This document shows, in pieces, positions 1 to 4,809 of a stretch of 5,711 bases of DNA. The stretch covers positions 1-5,711 of the forward strand of contig CAINOM010000211.1 of the NCBI GenBank assembly GCA_903851455.1, given 5' to 3'. Position 1 is the first letter of the stretch. Every line of letters begins with the position of its first letter. The DNA comes from an uncultured Bacteroidota bacterium (GTDB lineage: Bacteria > Bacteroidota > Bacteroidia > Chitinophagales > Chitinophagaceae). The position numbers and the translations under genes are program-made. The notes under the pieces were generated by a model. The model searched no databases. It was given only the letters and a program-made list of their open reading frames with translations, and was not told the origin of the DNA.

Positions 1-277
1 AACTGATGGTGGTGGGATGCACTAACGAATTCAGTTTTTGCAGCTTTTCCGGATTGCGGAATATGATCGCAGATACTTTGGTCCTGTCCAGTTTTCTGTT
101 GATGTATACGTCATTCCCCAGCAGGCTAGAGATGTTTTGCACCAGCGTAAGGTCATTTTCCATGAGGTAACGGGCAGTGTCGTCGGCGTTAAAGACAGGT
201 ATGCCGAGTGTGCTGAACACCCGGCATACAACTGATTTTCCGGAGCCAATGCCCCCTGTGATACCTACTTTCAACAT
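1..277 (-). CDS. coaE: Dephospho-CoA kinase CoaE, N-terminal part (cut by window edge)
   Basis: CoaE phosphorylates the 3'-hydroxyl of dephospho-CoA with ATP, the last step of coenzyme A synthesis, in the cytosol. The ATG at 275-277 gives a protein opening MLKVGITGGIGSGKS, a typical CoaE Walker A loop (GGIGSGKS at residues 8-15). It continues with the family pattern GIPVFNADDTAR (residues 26-37), where the Asp pair sits in the substrate/phosphate-binding region, and later IIFRNPEKLQKLNSLVHP, the usual 'F.. ..kl..Le.i.HP' block. About 92 codons are inside the window, roughly half of a normal 190-210 residue enzyme; the rest lies to the left. A longer reading of this frame from other start codons is not needed, because the ATG sits right before the P-loop strand as in other CoaE proteins. 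It is the last visible gene of the leftward nusB-DUF1573-yajC operon, 94 bp after the yajC stop. Confidence 0.95.
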   Translation of the reverse strand, partial: MLKVGITGGIGSGKSVVCRVFSTLGIPVFNADDTARYLMENDLTLVQNISSLLGNDVYINRKLDRTKVSAIIFRNPEKLQKLNSLVHPTTIS

Positions 278-331
278 AGGCTTGATAGATTGCACTGCAA
301 ACAAAACCGGCAAATACTACAGCTCTGCCAA

Positions 332-343
332 CCGCGATCGCGG
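332..343. repeat. 12-bp perfect palindrome in the yajC-coaE gap
   Basis: CCGCGATCGCGG is a perfect 12-bp inverted repeat with no loop, inside the 94-bp gap between the yajC stop and the coaE start. No T-tract follows on either strand, so it is not a normal terminator. It could be a protein-binding site or chance. The sequence is seen directly; any role is a guess. Confidence 0.4.
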
Positions 344-371
344 ACACAATATTTACTGCTCTCTTTCGGTG

Positions 372-746
372 TTATTTTGTTGTAGCGGTTGTAGTAACAC
401 CTGCTGCTGCGTCTGCTTTCTTACGTGCGGCCATTGTCATCTCCATAGAAACCGCTGAGCGGTCAATGGTCATGAATGTGCTGCGGCTGATCTCAATCTG
501 CAGCGTGCCGTCATCGTTGGCCTTGTTGATACGGCCATGTATGCCCGCTGTAGTTACGATCTGCTCACCGGAGTTCATGCTGTCGGCAAATTTCTTTTGA
601 TCTTTAGCGCGTTTTGCCTGCGGGCGTATCATGAAGAAATACATCACTACAAACATACCCACCATCAGGAATAAAGGTCCTGACCCTCCGGCTCCTCCGA
701 AAAGACCGCCTCCGGCGGCTTGTAACATTACTGGATTTAATTGCAT
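372..746 (-). CDS. yajC: Preprotein translocase accessory subunit YajC
   Basis: YajC is a small inner-membrane protein that associates with SecDF and the SecYEG translocon; its loss is usually mild. The 124-residue product has a short Gly/Ala-rich N-terminus, one membrane segment at about residues 24-41 (PLFLMVGMFVVMYFFMI), and then the family signature MIRPQAKRAKDQKKF (residues 39-53). The soluble part has the pattern GEQIVTTAGIHGRINK and a small beta domain to about residue 105. The tail is Ala/Thr/Lys-rich and of low complexity. Length fits the family (about 85-130 residues). The ATG at 744-746 is chosen because it precedes the hydrophobic segment at the usual distance; the ATG at residue 7 is an alternative. 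It lies 51 bp after the DUF1573 stop and is read with it. Confidence 0.95.
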   Translation of the reverse strand: MQLNPVMLQAAGGGLFGGAGGSGPLFLMVGMFVVMYFFMIRPQAKRAKDQKKFADSMNSGEQIVTTAGIHGRINKANDDGTLQIEISRSTFMTIDRSAVSMEMTMAARKKADAAAGVTTTATTK

Positions 747-797
747 TTTTTTGAAAGTTATTGTTAGGAAAAATTGTTTACACTATCGTTTTGGTTT

Positions 798-1262
798 TTA
801 CTTACCAGGGGCAATGTCGGATTTGATGAACAGCATCTGCACGCCACGTATCGTATTGGTATGTATCGAGACAGTCTTCTCCTGGTGACCCGATTTTCCT
901 GCTGAATTAAAAGTCACCTTCATGATGCCGGTCTTCCCTGGCTCTACCGGGTCATGCGGGTAGCTGGGTACGGTACAGCCGCAGGAGCCGATGGCGGAGT
1001 TAATGATAAGCGGTGTTTTGCCGTTGTTGGTAAAGGAGAATTCATATTCTACTATCTCGCGCTCATGGATCGTTCCGAAATCATGTACGGTGTCTTTGAA
1101 GTCCATAGTTGGCTTGCGGGCCGCAGCCACTGTATCCATACCATTCGCGGTAGCAGGATTGTTTACGAGTGTTATGGGCAGCTGTCCGGCAGGCGCCTTG
1201 GCATTCTTCTGATTATTGCAGGCCGCAAGCGCAACCAACGAAATAATAAGTAACCGTTTCAT
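798..1262 (-). CDS. DUF1573 domain lipoprotein
   Basis: A 154-residue lipoprotein of the DUF1573 family, common in Bacteroidota and of unknown exact function. The start is placed at the ATG at 1260-1262 because it gives a clean lipoprotein signal peptide, MKRLLIISLVALAAC, with lipobox LAAC and lipidated Cys15. An upstream in-frame extension of 19 residues (to 1319) would put charged sequence before the signal and is unlikely. A Thr/Ala/Asn-rich linker leads to the DUF1573 domain (about residues 53-147): HDFGTIHEREIVEYEFSFTN, then the hallmark GSCGCTVPSYP (Cys94, Cys96), then EPGKTGIMKVTFNS and the closing strands with 'HTNT'. The fold is expected to be immunoglobulin-like (PapD/ASPM-SPD-2-Hydin type). 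It lies 58 bp after nusB and 51 bp before yajC. I see no promoter in the nusB gap, so co-transcription is likely. Confidence 0.9.
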   Translation of the reverse strand: MKRLLIISLVALAACNNQKNAKAPAGQLPITLVNNPATANGMDTVAAARKPTMDFKDTVHDFGTIHEREIVEYEFSFTNNGKTPLIINSAIGSCGCTVPSYPHDPVEPGKTGIMKVTFNSAGKSGHQEKTVSIHTNTIRGVQMLFIKSDIAPGK

Positions 1263-1320
1263 CTTGCTTTGTTTGTAGTTAGTAGCTAATAGTCTGGTAT
1301 TAACGTCTCCAATTCTCAAA

Positions 1321-2247
1321 TTACGACCGTTCTGTCTTTTTTATTTTGTCCTCTTTCTGAAGGTCCTTAAGTATATTATCCAGTACGCCATTTACGAACT
1401 GGCCGCTCTGCGGTGTACTGTACTGCTTGGCGATGTCTATGTATTCATTGATCGTCACCTTGGTGGGGATGGTAGGGAAGTATAAGAACTCACATACGCC
1501 CATACGCAGCAACAGCAGGTCTATTAGTGCTACACGATCCTTGTCCCAGTTTTTCAGTTTTGGCTCTATCAGTTCCATGCAGTAGAGCTCTTTATCCACT
1601 ACCGTAGTAAGCAGATCATGCGCGTACTCTTTTTTCTCACCGGATAACAGGTTCAGGAAGTTGACTTTGGAATTGCCGTTGAAGAAATTCTGCATCAGCA
1701 TTCCGATCAGTTCACTATCATCTTCCCATCCCGGCAGCTCATCCATGAAGTGACTCATAAGCCCCTCGCTCGTAAGTATTTGCTTTTCCCAAATAAACCT
1801 GATAATGTCCTTATCTTCAGCCGGTGTATGTGTCTTTGCTGCAATATAGTTTGCGTACTCCTCGGTTTTGTCCAGCAGATGGTAAATTTTCTTTATCCAG
1901 TCTTCATCAACGAAACGTTCCAGCTTGCCTTTCTTTATCTTTTCAGCCAGTGAGGCGTTGGTCAGCAATTTCGTCACAAACTCGTTTTCAGCAATGCTGG
2001 TGTTTACATTCTGGTCTTCGGCTACTTTCAGGTACCTGTTAGACCGTTGTGTTGCATCGGTCTCTGCATATTGCGCAATGCGTAGGGTATAGAGTACGGA
2101 TACGGTGAAAATGTCTAATACATGATCCAGTTTTTCATTCAGCATCCTCGCTGCAATTTCCTTATTCCCCTGGGCTCCATCGCTAAGTGTGGCAAGCGAA
2201 TACAATGTCTGCATTACTTTAACCCGGATATTCCTACGGCTGATCAT
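1321..2247 (-). CDS. nusB: Transcription antitermination factor NusB (long Bacteroidota form)
   Basis: NusB binds BoxA RNA with NusE (ribosomal protein S10) and supports antitermination of rRNA operons in the cytosol. The 308-residue protein starts MISRRNIRVKVMQTLYSL, the first NusB helix (R-x-x-R-x-x-x-x-Q-x-L-Y). The main NusB-fold match is at the C-terminus, about residues 200-297: a helix with EYAHDLLTTVVD, then KNWDKDRVALIDLLLLRMGVCEF, then PTKVTINEYIDIAKQYSTP and QFVNGVLDNILKDL, which is the family's 'INE.ve.AK.y....fvNgvLd.i' block. E. coli NusB has about 139 residues. The extra ~140-residue helical insert between first helix and core is a known trait of Bacteroidota NusB and is not a fusion unique to this strain. 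A -7 box lies 26-33 bp upstream of the ATG, so it appears to be the first gene of the operon with the DUF1573 gene, yajC and coaE. Confidence 0.95.
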   Translation of the reverse strand: MISRRNIRVKVMQTLYSLATLSDGAQGNKEIAARMLNEKLDHVLDIFTVSVLYTLRIAQYAETDATQRSNRYLKVAEDQNVNTSIAENEFVTKLLTNASLAEKIKKGKLERFVDEDWIKKIYHLLDKTEEYANYIAAKTHTPAEDKDIIRFIWEKQILTSEGLMSHFMDELPGWEDDSELIGMLMQNFFNGNSKVNFLNLLSGEKKEYAHDLLTTVVDKELYCMELIEPKLKNWDKDRVALIDLLLLRMGVCEFLYFPTIPTKVTINEYIDIAKQYSTPQSGQFVNGVLDNILKDLQKEDKIKKTERS

Positions 2248-2272
2248 TGTGTAAAGAACCTTTTTAGAGGCG

Positions 2273-2280
2273 CAAAGGTA
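2273..2280 (-). promoter_or_regulatory. Putative -7 box of the nusB operon promoter
   Basis: Read on the minus strand this is TACCTTTG, a full match to the Bacteroidota -7 consensus TAnnTTTG. Transcription would begin about 6 bp downstream, leaving a short leader of roughly 20 nt before the nusB ATG at 2247. I do not find a convincing TTTG -33 box at the usual 19-21 bp spacing, so the call rests on the -7 box and its position. Confidence 0.55.
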
Positions 2281-2379
2281 AGGGTTTTACGTGTAAAAGT
2301 TAGCAATATTGTAAGTGCGCTCAGATACTGTTGCTCATAGCCTGGTGTCAGTCCAGCGGCTATCACCGCAGCATTCTGG

Positions 2380-2619
2380 CTACATAGGCACGCTATGATA
2401 TTGTTGCTTGACAGAACAACTATCTTCGCCATTTCTTAGCCATAAAGTATCACACTGGCTTGCGGCTGAGCTATCTCCCGCTGTTCGTACCGACCAAAGA
2501 TTGTATAGCGTGTCGCGGCCCTTTCCATGACATTGGCACACATAATCCAGCTGTCTGTTGCACGAACTAAAATAAACGGTACTTAGCAAGAGCAGGCTGA
2601 TGATTAATGCGCATTTCAT
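2380..2619 (-). CDS. Small cysteine-rich lipoprotein, function unknown
   Basis: A 79-residue predicted lipoprotein. The ATG at 2617-2619 gives MKCALIISLLLLSTVYFSSC: a charged start, a hydrophobic core and a lipobox-like FSSC, with Cys20 as the likely lipid anchor. The mature part of 60 residues has four further cysteines, C28 and C30 (YVCQCHGKG), C56 (SQCDTLW) and C68 (EDSCSV), so two disulfides are possible after export. The open frame extends 30 codons further upstream, but that extension starts inside the terminator hairpin of the neighbouring gene and would bury the signal peptide, so it is rejected. I do not recognise a named family with certainty; it resembles small lipoproteins I recall from Chitinophagaceae with a similar C-x-C...C...C spacing. 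It is 132 bp upstream of nusB and read in the same direction, but nusB has its own -7 box. Confidence 0.7.
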   Translation of the reverse strand: MKCALIISLLLLSTVYFSSCNRQLDYVCQCHGKGRDTLYNLWSVRTAGDSSAASQCDTLWLRNGEDSCSVKQQYHSVPM

Positions 2620-2624
2620 GAAAA

Positions 2625-2656
2625 TAAAAATACATACTTTCCCTCGGAACTGCAAA
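2625..2656 (-). promoter_or_regulatory. Possible promoter of the Cys-rich lipoprotein gene
   Basis: On the minus strand a TTTG box (plus-strand CAAA at 2653-2656) is followed after 20 bp by TATTTTTA (2625-2632), seven of eight bases of TAnnTTTG. The spacing suits a Bacteroidota promoter. Transcription would start close to the ATG at 2619, giving a very short or absent leader, which is unusual and lowers confidence. Confidence 0.35.
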
Positions 2657-2669
2657 CGAGGTGCGCAGG

Positions 2670-2710
2670 GAGAAAAGAAAATGCCCCGCTGCGATTTGCA
2701 ACGGGGCATT
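2670..2710 (-). terminator. Rho-independent terminator of the two-TM gene
   Basis: AATGCCCCG (2680-2688) pairs perfectly with CGGGGCATT (2702-2710), a 9-bp stem with a 13-nt loop. On the minus strand the stem is followed by a T-rich stretch (TTTTCTTTTCT) reaching about 2670. It lies 42 bp after the stop of the small two-TM gene at 2753 and separates it from the Cys-rich lipoprotein gene. On the plus strand the tail is AATTATT, so the minus direction is favoured. Confidence 0.8.
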
Positions 2711-2752
2711 AATTATTGAAGAACAGTTGCAACCGAACTGTAAAATCGCTGA

Positions 2753-3004
2753 TTAGTTATCGTAGCCCTGCTGATTACGGTAGATGTCGTAGCCTTTGTC
2801 TTCGTAGCTTGTGTACACCACGCAGTAATGGCCGAGCAGTGCAAGTGCCCACGCCGCTGTAGTCCATGCCGGCCAGGGGTAAGCCCAGTGCCCGTTCTTC
2901 GGATCATACATCATCCAGCATAGTGCAGTACCTATAGCGAATATAACGCAATGCAATACGAGCATCGATATTTGTTTACCTGTTGGTTTTATTTTTTTAG
3001 GCAT
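2753..3004 (-). CDS. Small two-transmembrane (2TM-domain-like) protein
   Basis: An 83-residue inner-membrane protein with two hydrophobic segments: about residues 11-31 (ISMLVLHCVIFAIGTALCWMMY) and about residues 41-65 (a Trp/Ala/Leu-rich run ending LLGHYCVVY). A Lys-rich N-terminus (MPKKIKPTGK) and a polar Asp/Tyr/Gln tail flank them. The layout, with a short loop containing Trp and Pro, 'YPWPAW' before the second segment and a His near its end, resembles the Bacteroidota 2TM domain family (usually 'WFLWP...W..gl..H'); that assignment is from memory. The ATG at 3002-3004 is preferred over an in-frame TTG at 3028, because the TTG falls inside the predicted -7 box. The gene has its own promoter and terminator, so it is probably monocistronic. 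Function unknown. Confidence 0.8.
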   Translation of the reverse strand: MPKKIKPTGKQISMLVLHCVIFAIGTALCWMMYDPKNGHWAYPWPAWTTAAWALALLGHYCVVYTSYEDKGYDIYRNQQGYDN

Positions 3005-3025
3005 TTGGTCTACGTTTAAGTTGCG

Positions 3026-3056
3026 CAAAGATAATGAGCCGCGTTGACAAAATAAA
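3026..3056 (-). promoter_or_regulatory. Promoter of the two-TM gene
   Basis: On the minus strand TATCTTTG (3026-3033) matches the -7 consensus TAnnTTTG exactly. A weak -33 element TTTA (plus-strand TAAA at 3053-3056) lies 19 bp upstream. The start of transcription would be near 3020, about 15 nt before the ATG at 3004. This placement also decides the start codon of the gene. Confidence 0.6.
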
Positions 3057-3084
3057 GGGGAAATTATTTTTCGTTAAAACGTCT

Positions 3085-3092
3085 TATATTTA
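3085..3092 (+). promoter_or_regulatory. Possible -7 box for the 40-residue lipoprotein gene
   Basis: TATATTTA fits seven of eight positions of TAnnTTTG and lies 83 bp before the ATG at 3176, which would give a leader of about 75-80 nt. The same octamer occurs upstream of the DUF6600 gene at 3402-3409. No convincing -33 box at the usual spacing is seen; AT-rich DNA makes chance matches likely. Confidence 0.3.
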
Positions 3093-3175
3093 TCCCGTTT
3101 TATAGTTAAACAATTTAGAAAACACCGGGGGAATTAAACTTTTATCCCTGCAACTGCTCAAACAATAAAAGCAAT

Positions 3176-3298
3176 ATGAAGATCCTTAGAAAACTAATGC
3201 TCGCACTTCTTATCACCGTCACTTTCGCATCATGTATCGTTGTTGTGCCGCACCGCCACTGGCATCGCGCTCATCGCTGGCATGGGTATTACCGTTAA
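3176..3298 (+). CDS. 40-residue His/Arg-rich lipoprotein, function unknown
   Basis: A very short gene: ATG at 3176-3178, TAA at 3296-3298. The first 20 residues, MKILRKLMLALLITVTFASC, form a complete lipoprotein signal peptide: Lys/Arg start, hydrophobic core and lipobox FASC with Cys20 as lipid anchor. The mature peptide would be only 21 residues: Cys, IVVV, then PHRHWHRAHRWHGYYR. That tail has five His, four Arg, two Trp and two Tyr and no acidic residue, so it is strongly basic and could bind metal ions, haem or anionic polymers; all of these are inference. A strong hairpin terminator begins 26 bp after the stop, and a promoter-like box lies upstream, so the sequence reads as a self-contained transcript. 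It is divergent from the two-TM gene and upstream of the DUF6600 gene. I know no named family for it. Confidence 0.7.
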   Translation: MKILRKLMLALLITVTFASCIVVVPHRHWHRAHRWHGYYR

Positions 3299-3323
3299 GG
3301 AGCAGCATATTTACTAAATATTG

Positions 3324-3365
3324 AACCCGGTGGCGCCAGTTGCCGGGTTTCCTTATTGTGTTTTT
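3324..3365 (+). terminator. Terminator of the 40-residue lipoprotein gene
   Basis: AACCCGG (3324-3330) pairs with CCGGGTT (3343-3349). The stem can extend inward through G-U pairs and a C-G pair to 11 bp with a GCCA tetraloop. The tail, TTTCCTTATTGTGTTTTT, is T-rich but interrupted. It begins 26 bp after the stop of the small lipoprotein gene and isolates it from the DUF6600 gene. Confidence 0.75.
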
Positions 3366-3383
3366 AGCATTTTGTAGTATATC

Positions 3384-3423
3384 AGTTTCCGGTATTAATC
3401 ATATATTTACACTTAGTTTCCGG
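3384..3423 (+). promoter_or_regulatory. Direct repeat AGTTTCCGG flanking a -7-like box
   Basis: AGTTTCCGG occurs at 3384-3392 and again at 3415-3423, both in the same orientation and 31 bp apart, close to three helical turns. Between the copies lies TATATTTA (3402-3409), seven of eight bases of TAnnTTTG, the likely -7 box of the DUF6600 gene, whose ATG is at 3437. The second copy would overlap the transcription start. This arrangement would suit a regulator binding site, but no regulator is known here and chance is not excluded. Confidence 0.4.
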
Positions 3424-3436
3424 AACGATCAGATAA

Positions 3437-4639
3437 ATGCACATCAAACAATTAATTATGACGAGAACATGTAAGCAGGTACTAACTATTCTGTCTCTTA
3501 CCTTGTTTTTCACCTTTGGCCTTCCTCCTGCAAAAGTTAATGCCCAGTATGATGCCTATGTATCTTACAACGATTTTTACCAGGATCTTGCCCCATATGG
3601 TCAGTGGATAGACGATCCGCAATATGGCTATGTGTGGTCTCCTAATCAGGATGGGGGTTTCAGGCCCTATTATACTAACGGCCACTGGGTTATGACCGAG
3701 TACGGCAACACCTGGGTATCTGATTATCCGTGGGGATGGGCGTGCTTTCACTATGGTCGCTGGACATTTGACAACTACTATGGCTGGATATGGATACCCG
3801 GTACTACCTGGGGGCCTGCATGGGTGTGCTGGCGTTACGGTGAGGGCTACTACGGCTGGTCGCCACTGGGCCCGGGTTATGACCTGAACGGTTCGTTGGA
3901 GTATATGTGCCCGAACGACTGGTGGGTGTTCATACCTCCTCAGTATGTGTATAGCGGCAGTTATTATCGTTATTGGTACGGACCTCGCGGCAATAACAAC
4001 ATCGTGCATCATACCAGTATTGTAAACAATGTTTATACTGCTAATGGTGTACAGATCATCCCTGGCCCACATAAAAATGAGATAGAGAAAGTCACCGGTA
4101 AGCCAGTGCAGGTTTATGACCTGGCTAACGGACAGAGCCGGACCACTTCGGTGCATAACAATACCGTTAAGATGTTTCGCCCGGCAGAGATACGCCCGGC
4201 GGCCAATGTGAACGGCCAGCGCCCCGCACCACCAAATGTGGTAAGTGCACCGCAGCCTATAAAGACGCCACAGCCGGTAAATACCGCTCAGACATCTACG
4301 CCGCCCTTCAGGGAAGATATCCCCAAGACGGGAGCGCATAACGACGCAGTAGGTACCCACATCTCAGAAACAGCAGATCCGCAGCCTGTAAAGAAAAAGA
4401 CGGACAGCAGGCCATATGAGTGGGATGTGAACCGTTCTGTGCCGCAGCCGCCAAAACAAGCTCCTGCACCGCCAGCTCCCGAGCCACGCTCGCAGCCCGC
4501 GCCGCAGCCCCGGTACAATCCGCAGCCGCAGCCTGCGCCGCGCCAGCAACCTCAGCCTCAGCCTCAGCAGCCACGCCCTCAGCCGCAACCACAGCCCGCA
4601 CCAAGGCAGGCACCGGCGCCACAGGGTACCAGGAGATAG
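3437..4639 (+). CDS. Secreted DUF6600-family protein with Pro/Gln-rich tail
   Basis: A 400-residue exported protein of unknown function. Residues 1-36 hold a signal peptide with a hydrophobic core ILSLTLFFTFGL and likely cleavage at VNA|Q (36/37). A second ATG at 3458 (residue 8) gives a more usual 29-residue signal and may be the true start. Residues about 43-145 match the DUF6600 pattern: FYQDLAPYGQW, YGYVWSPN, FRPYYTNGHWV, WVSDYPWGWACFHYGRW, GWIWIPGTTWGPAWVCWR and GYYGWSPLGPG. Sixteen Trp lie between residues 57 and 180. A middle part (about 185-250) is less repetitive. From about residue 262 the chain becomes Pro-rich, and residues 335-397 are nearly all Pro, Gln, Ala and Arg, with PQPQPAPRQ present twice (362-370 and 383-391). 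The tail is probably disordered and may sit in or on the wall. There is no lipobox and no obvious C-terminal sorting domain. It ends at a strong terminator and is likely monocistronic. Confidence 0.85.
   Translation: MHIKQLIMTRTCKQVLTILSLTLFFTFGLPPAKVNAQYDAYVSYNDFYQDLAPYGQWIDDPQYGYVWSPNQDGGFRPYYTNGHWVMTEYGNTWVSDYPWGWACFHYGRWTFDNYYGWIWIPGTTWGPAWVCWRYGEGYYGWSPLGPGYDLNGSLEYMCPNDWWVFIPPQYVYSGSYYRYWYGPRGNNNIVHHTSIVNNVYTANGVQIIPGPHKNEIEKVTGKPVQVYDLANGQSRTTSVHNNTVKMFRPAEIRPAANVNGQRPAPPNVVSAPQPIKTPQPVNTAQTSTPPFREDIPKTGAHNDAVGTHISETADPQPVKKKTDSRPYEWDVNRSVPQPPKQAPAPPAPEPRSQPAPQPRYNPQPQPAPRQQPQPQPQQPRPQPQPQPAPRQAPAPQGTRR
4495..4617 (+). repeat. Low-complexity Pro/Gln-coding tract
   Basis: This stretch is made largely of CAGCC, CCGCAG and CCTCAG units and encodes the Pro-Gln dipeptide runs at the C-terminus of the DUF6600 protein. 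Synonymous codons vary (CCG, CCT, CCA, CCC), so the repetition is held at the protein level more than in the DNA. Such tracts can change length by slippage or recombination. Confidence 0.6.
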
Positions 4640-4658
4640 AAAATAATGTCAACGTATT

Positions 4659-4691
4659 ATGCCTCCCGAAAATTTTCGGGAGGCATTTTTT
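4659..4691 (+). terminator. Strong terminator after the DUF6600 gene
   Basis: A perfect 28-bp inverted repeat (4659-4686; arms ATGCCTCCCGAAAA and TTTTCGGGAGGCAT) is followed by an unbroken run of T to 4691. It starts 20 bp after the DUF6600 stop at 4639. The stem has a GC-rich base part (GCCTCCCG) and an AT-rich top that forms the loop. The AT ends also give an A-run on the other side, so it could stop transcription from both directions, but no converging gene is present. Confidence 0.9.
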
Positions 4692-4783
4692 GTGAAATGC
4701 CAGGGAAAGAGGTTCTATAGTTGTCCAGGCGCTGAGCAAATCAGTTTTTTTCATCCGGGACAGTCTTGTTGGTAACCATTTTC

Positions 4784-4791
4784 TACCTTTA
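4784..4791 (+). promoter_or_regulatory. Putative -7 box of the amidase gene
   Basis: TACCTTTA matches seven of eight bases of TAnnTTTG and is close to the nusB box (TACCTTTG). It lies 18 bp before the amidase ATG at 4810, giving a leader of roughly 12 nt. A TTTG -33 box at 19-21 bp is not found. Because a strong terminator lies upstream, the gene needs a promoter in this 118-bp stretch, which supports the call. Confidence 0.45.
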
Positions 4792-4809
4792 GGTTGCAAC
4801 TGTCATCTC

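Noticed and set aside
753..760. TAACTTTC on the minus strand as a -7 box for yajC
   Set aside because: It would place the transcription start at or after the ATG, and there is no -33 box; operon transcription from nusB explains yajC better.
1263..1319. N-terminal extension of the DUF1573 lipoprotein to 1319
   Set aside because: It adds 19 polar residues ahead of a normal lipoprotein signal peptide; the internal ATG at 1260-1262 explains the lipobox.
2337..2363. Imperfect hairpin ATAGCC...GGCTAT between the Cys-rich lipoprotein gene and nusB
   Set aside because: The stem is 6 bp plus 3 bp with a bulge, and no T-tract follows on the minus strand, so I do not call a terminator or riboswitch.
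2620..2709. N-terminal extension of the Cys-rich lipoprotein frame to 2709
   Set aside because: The extra 30 residues begin inside the hairpin terminator of the preceding gene and place 30 residues ahead of a complete lipoprotein signal peptide. The ATG at 2617-2619 is the better start.
3482..4360. Long minus-strand open frame of 292 residues opposite the DUF6600 gene
   Set aside because: It has no domain-like pattern, is rich in Arg, Ile and His from antisense reading of Tyr/Trp codons, and lies fully opposite a gene with a clear signal peptide and family match.
4308..4799. Minus-strand Ala-rich frames and a plus-strand Ala-rich frame over the Pro/Gln tract
   Set aside because: Repetitive CAG/CCG codons leave all frames open and give Ala-, Arg- or Gly-rich shadows. 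One of them also reads through the strong terminator at 4659-4691.
4739..4809. Possible small RNA or riboswitch before the amidase gene
   Set aside because: No stable stem or known aptamer pattern is visible; the stretch is explained by a promoter-like box and a short leader.
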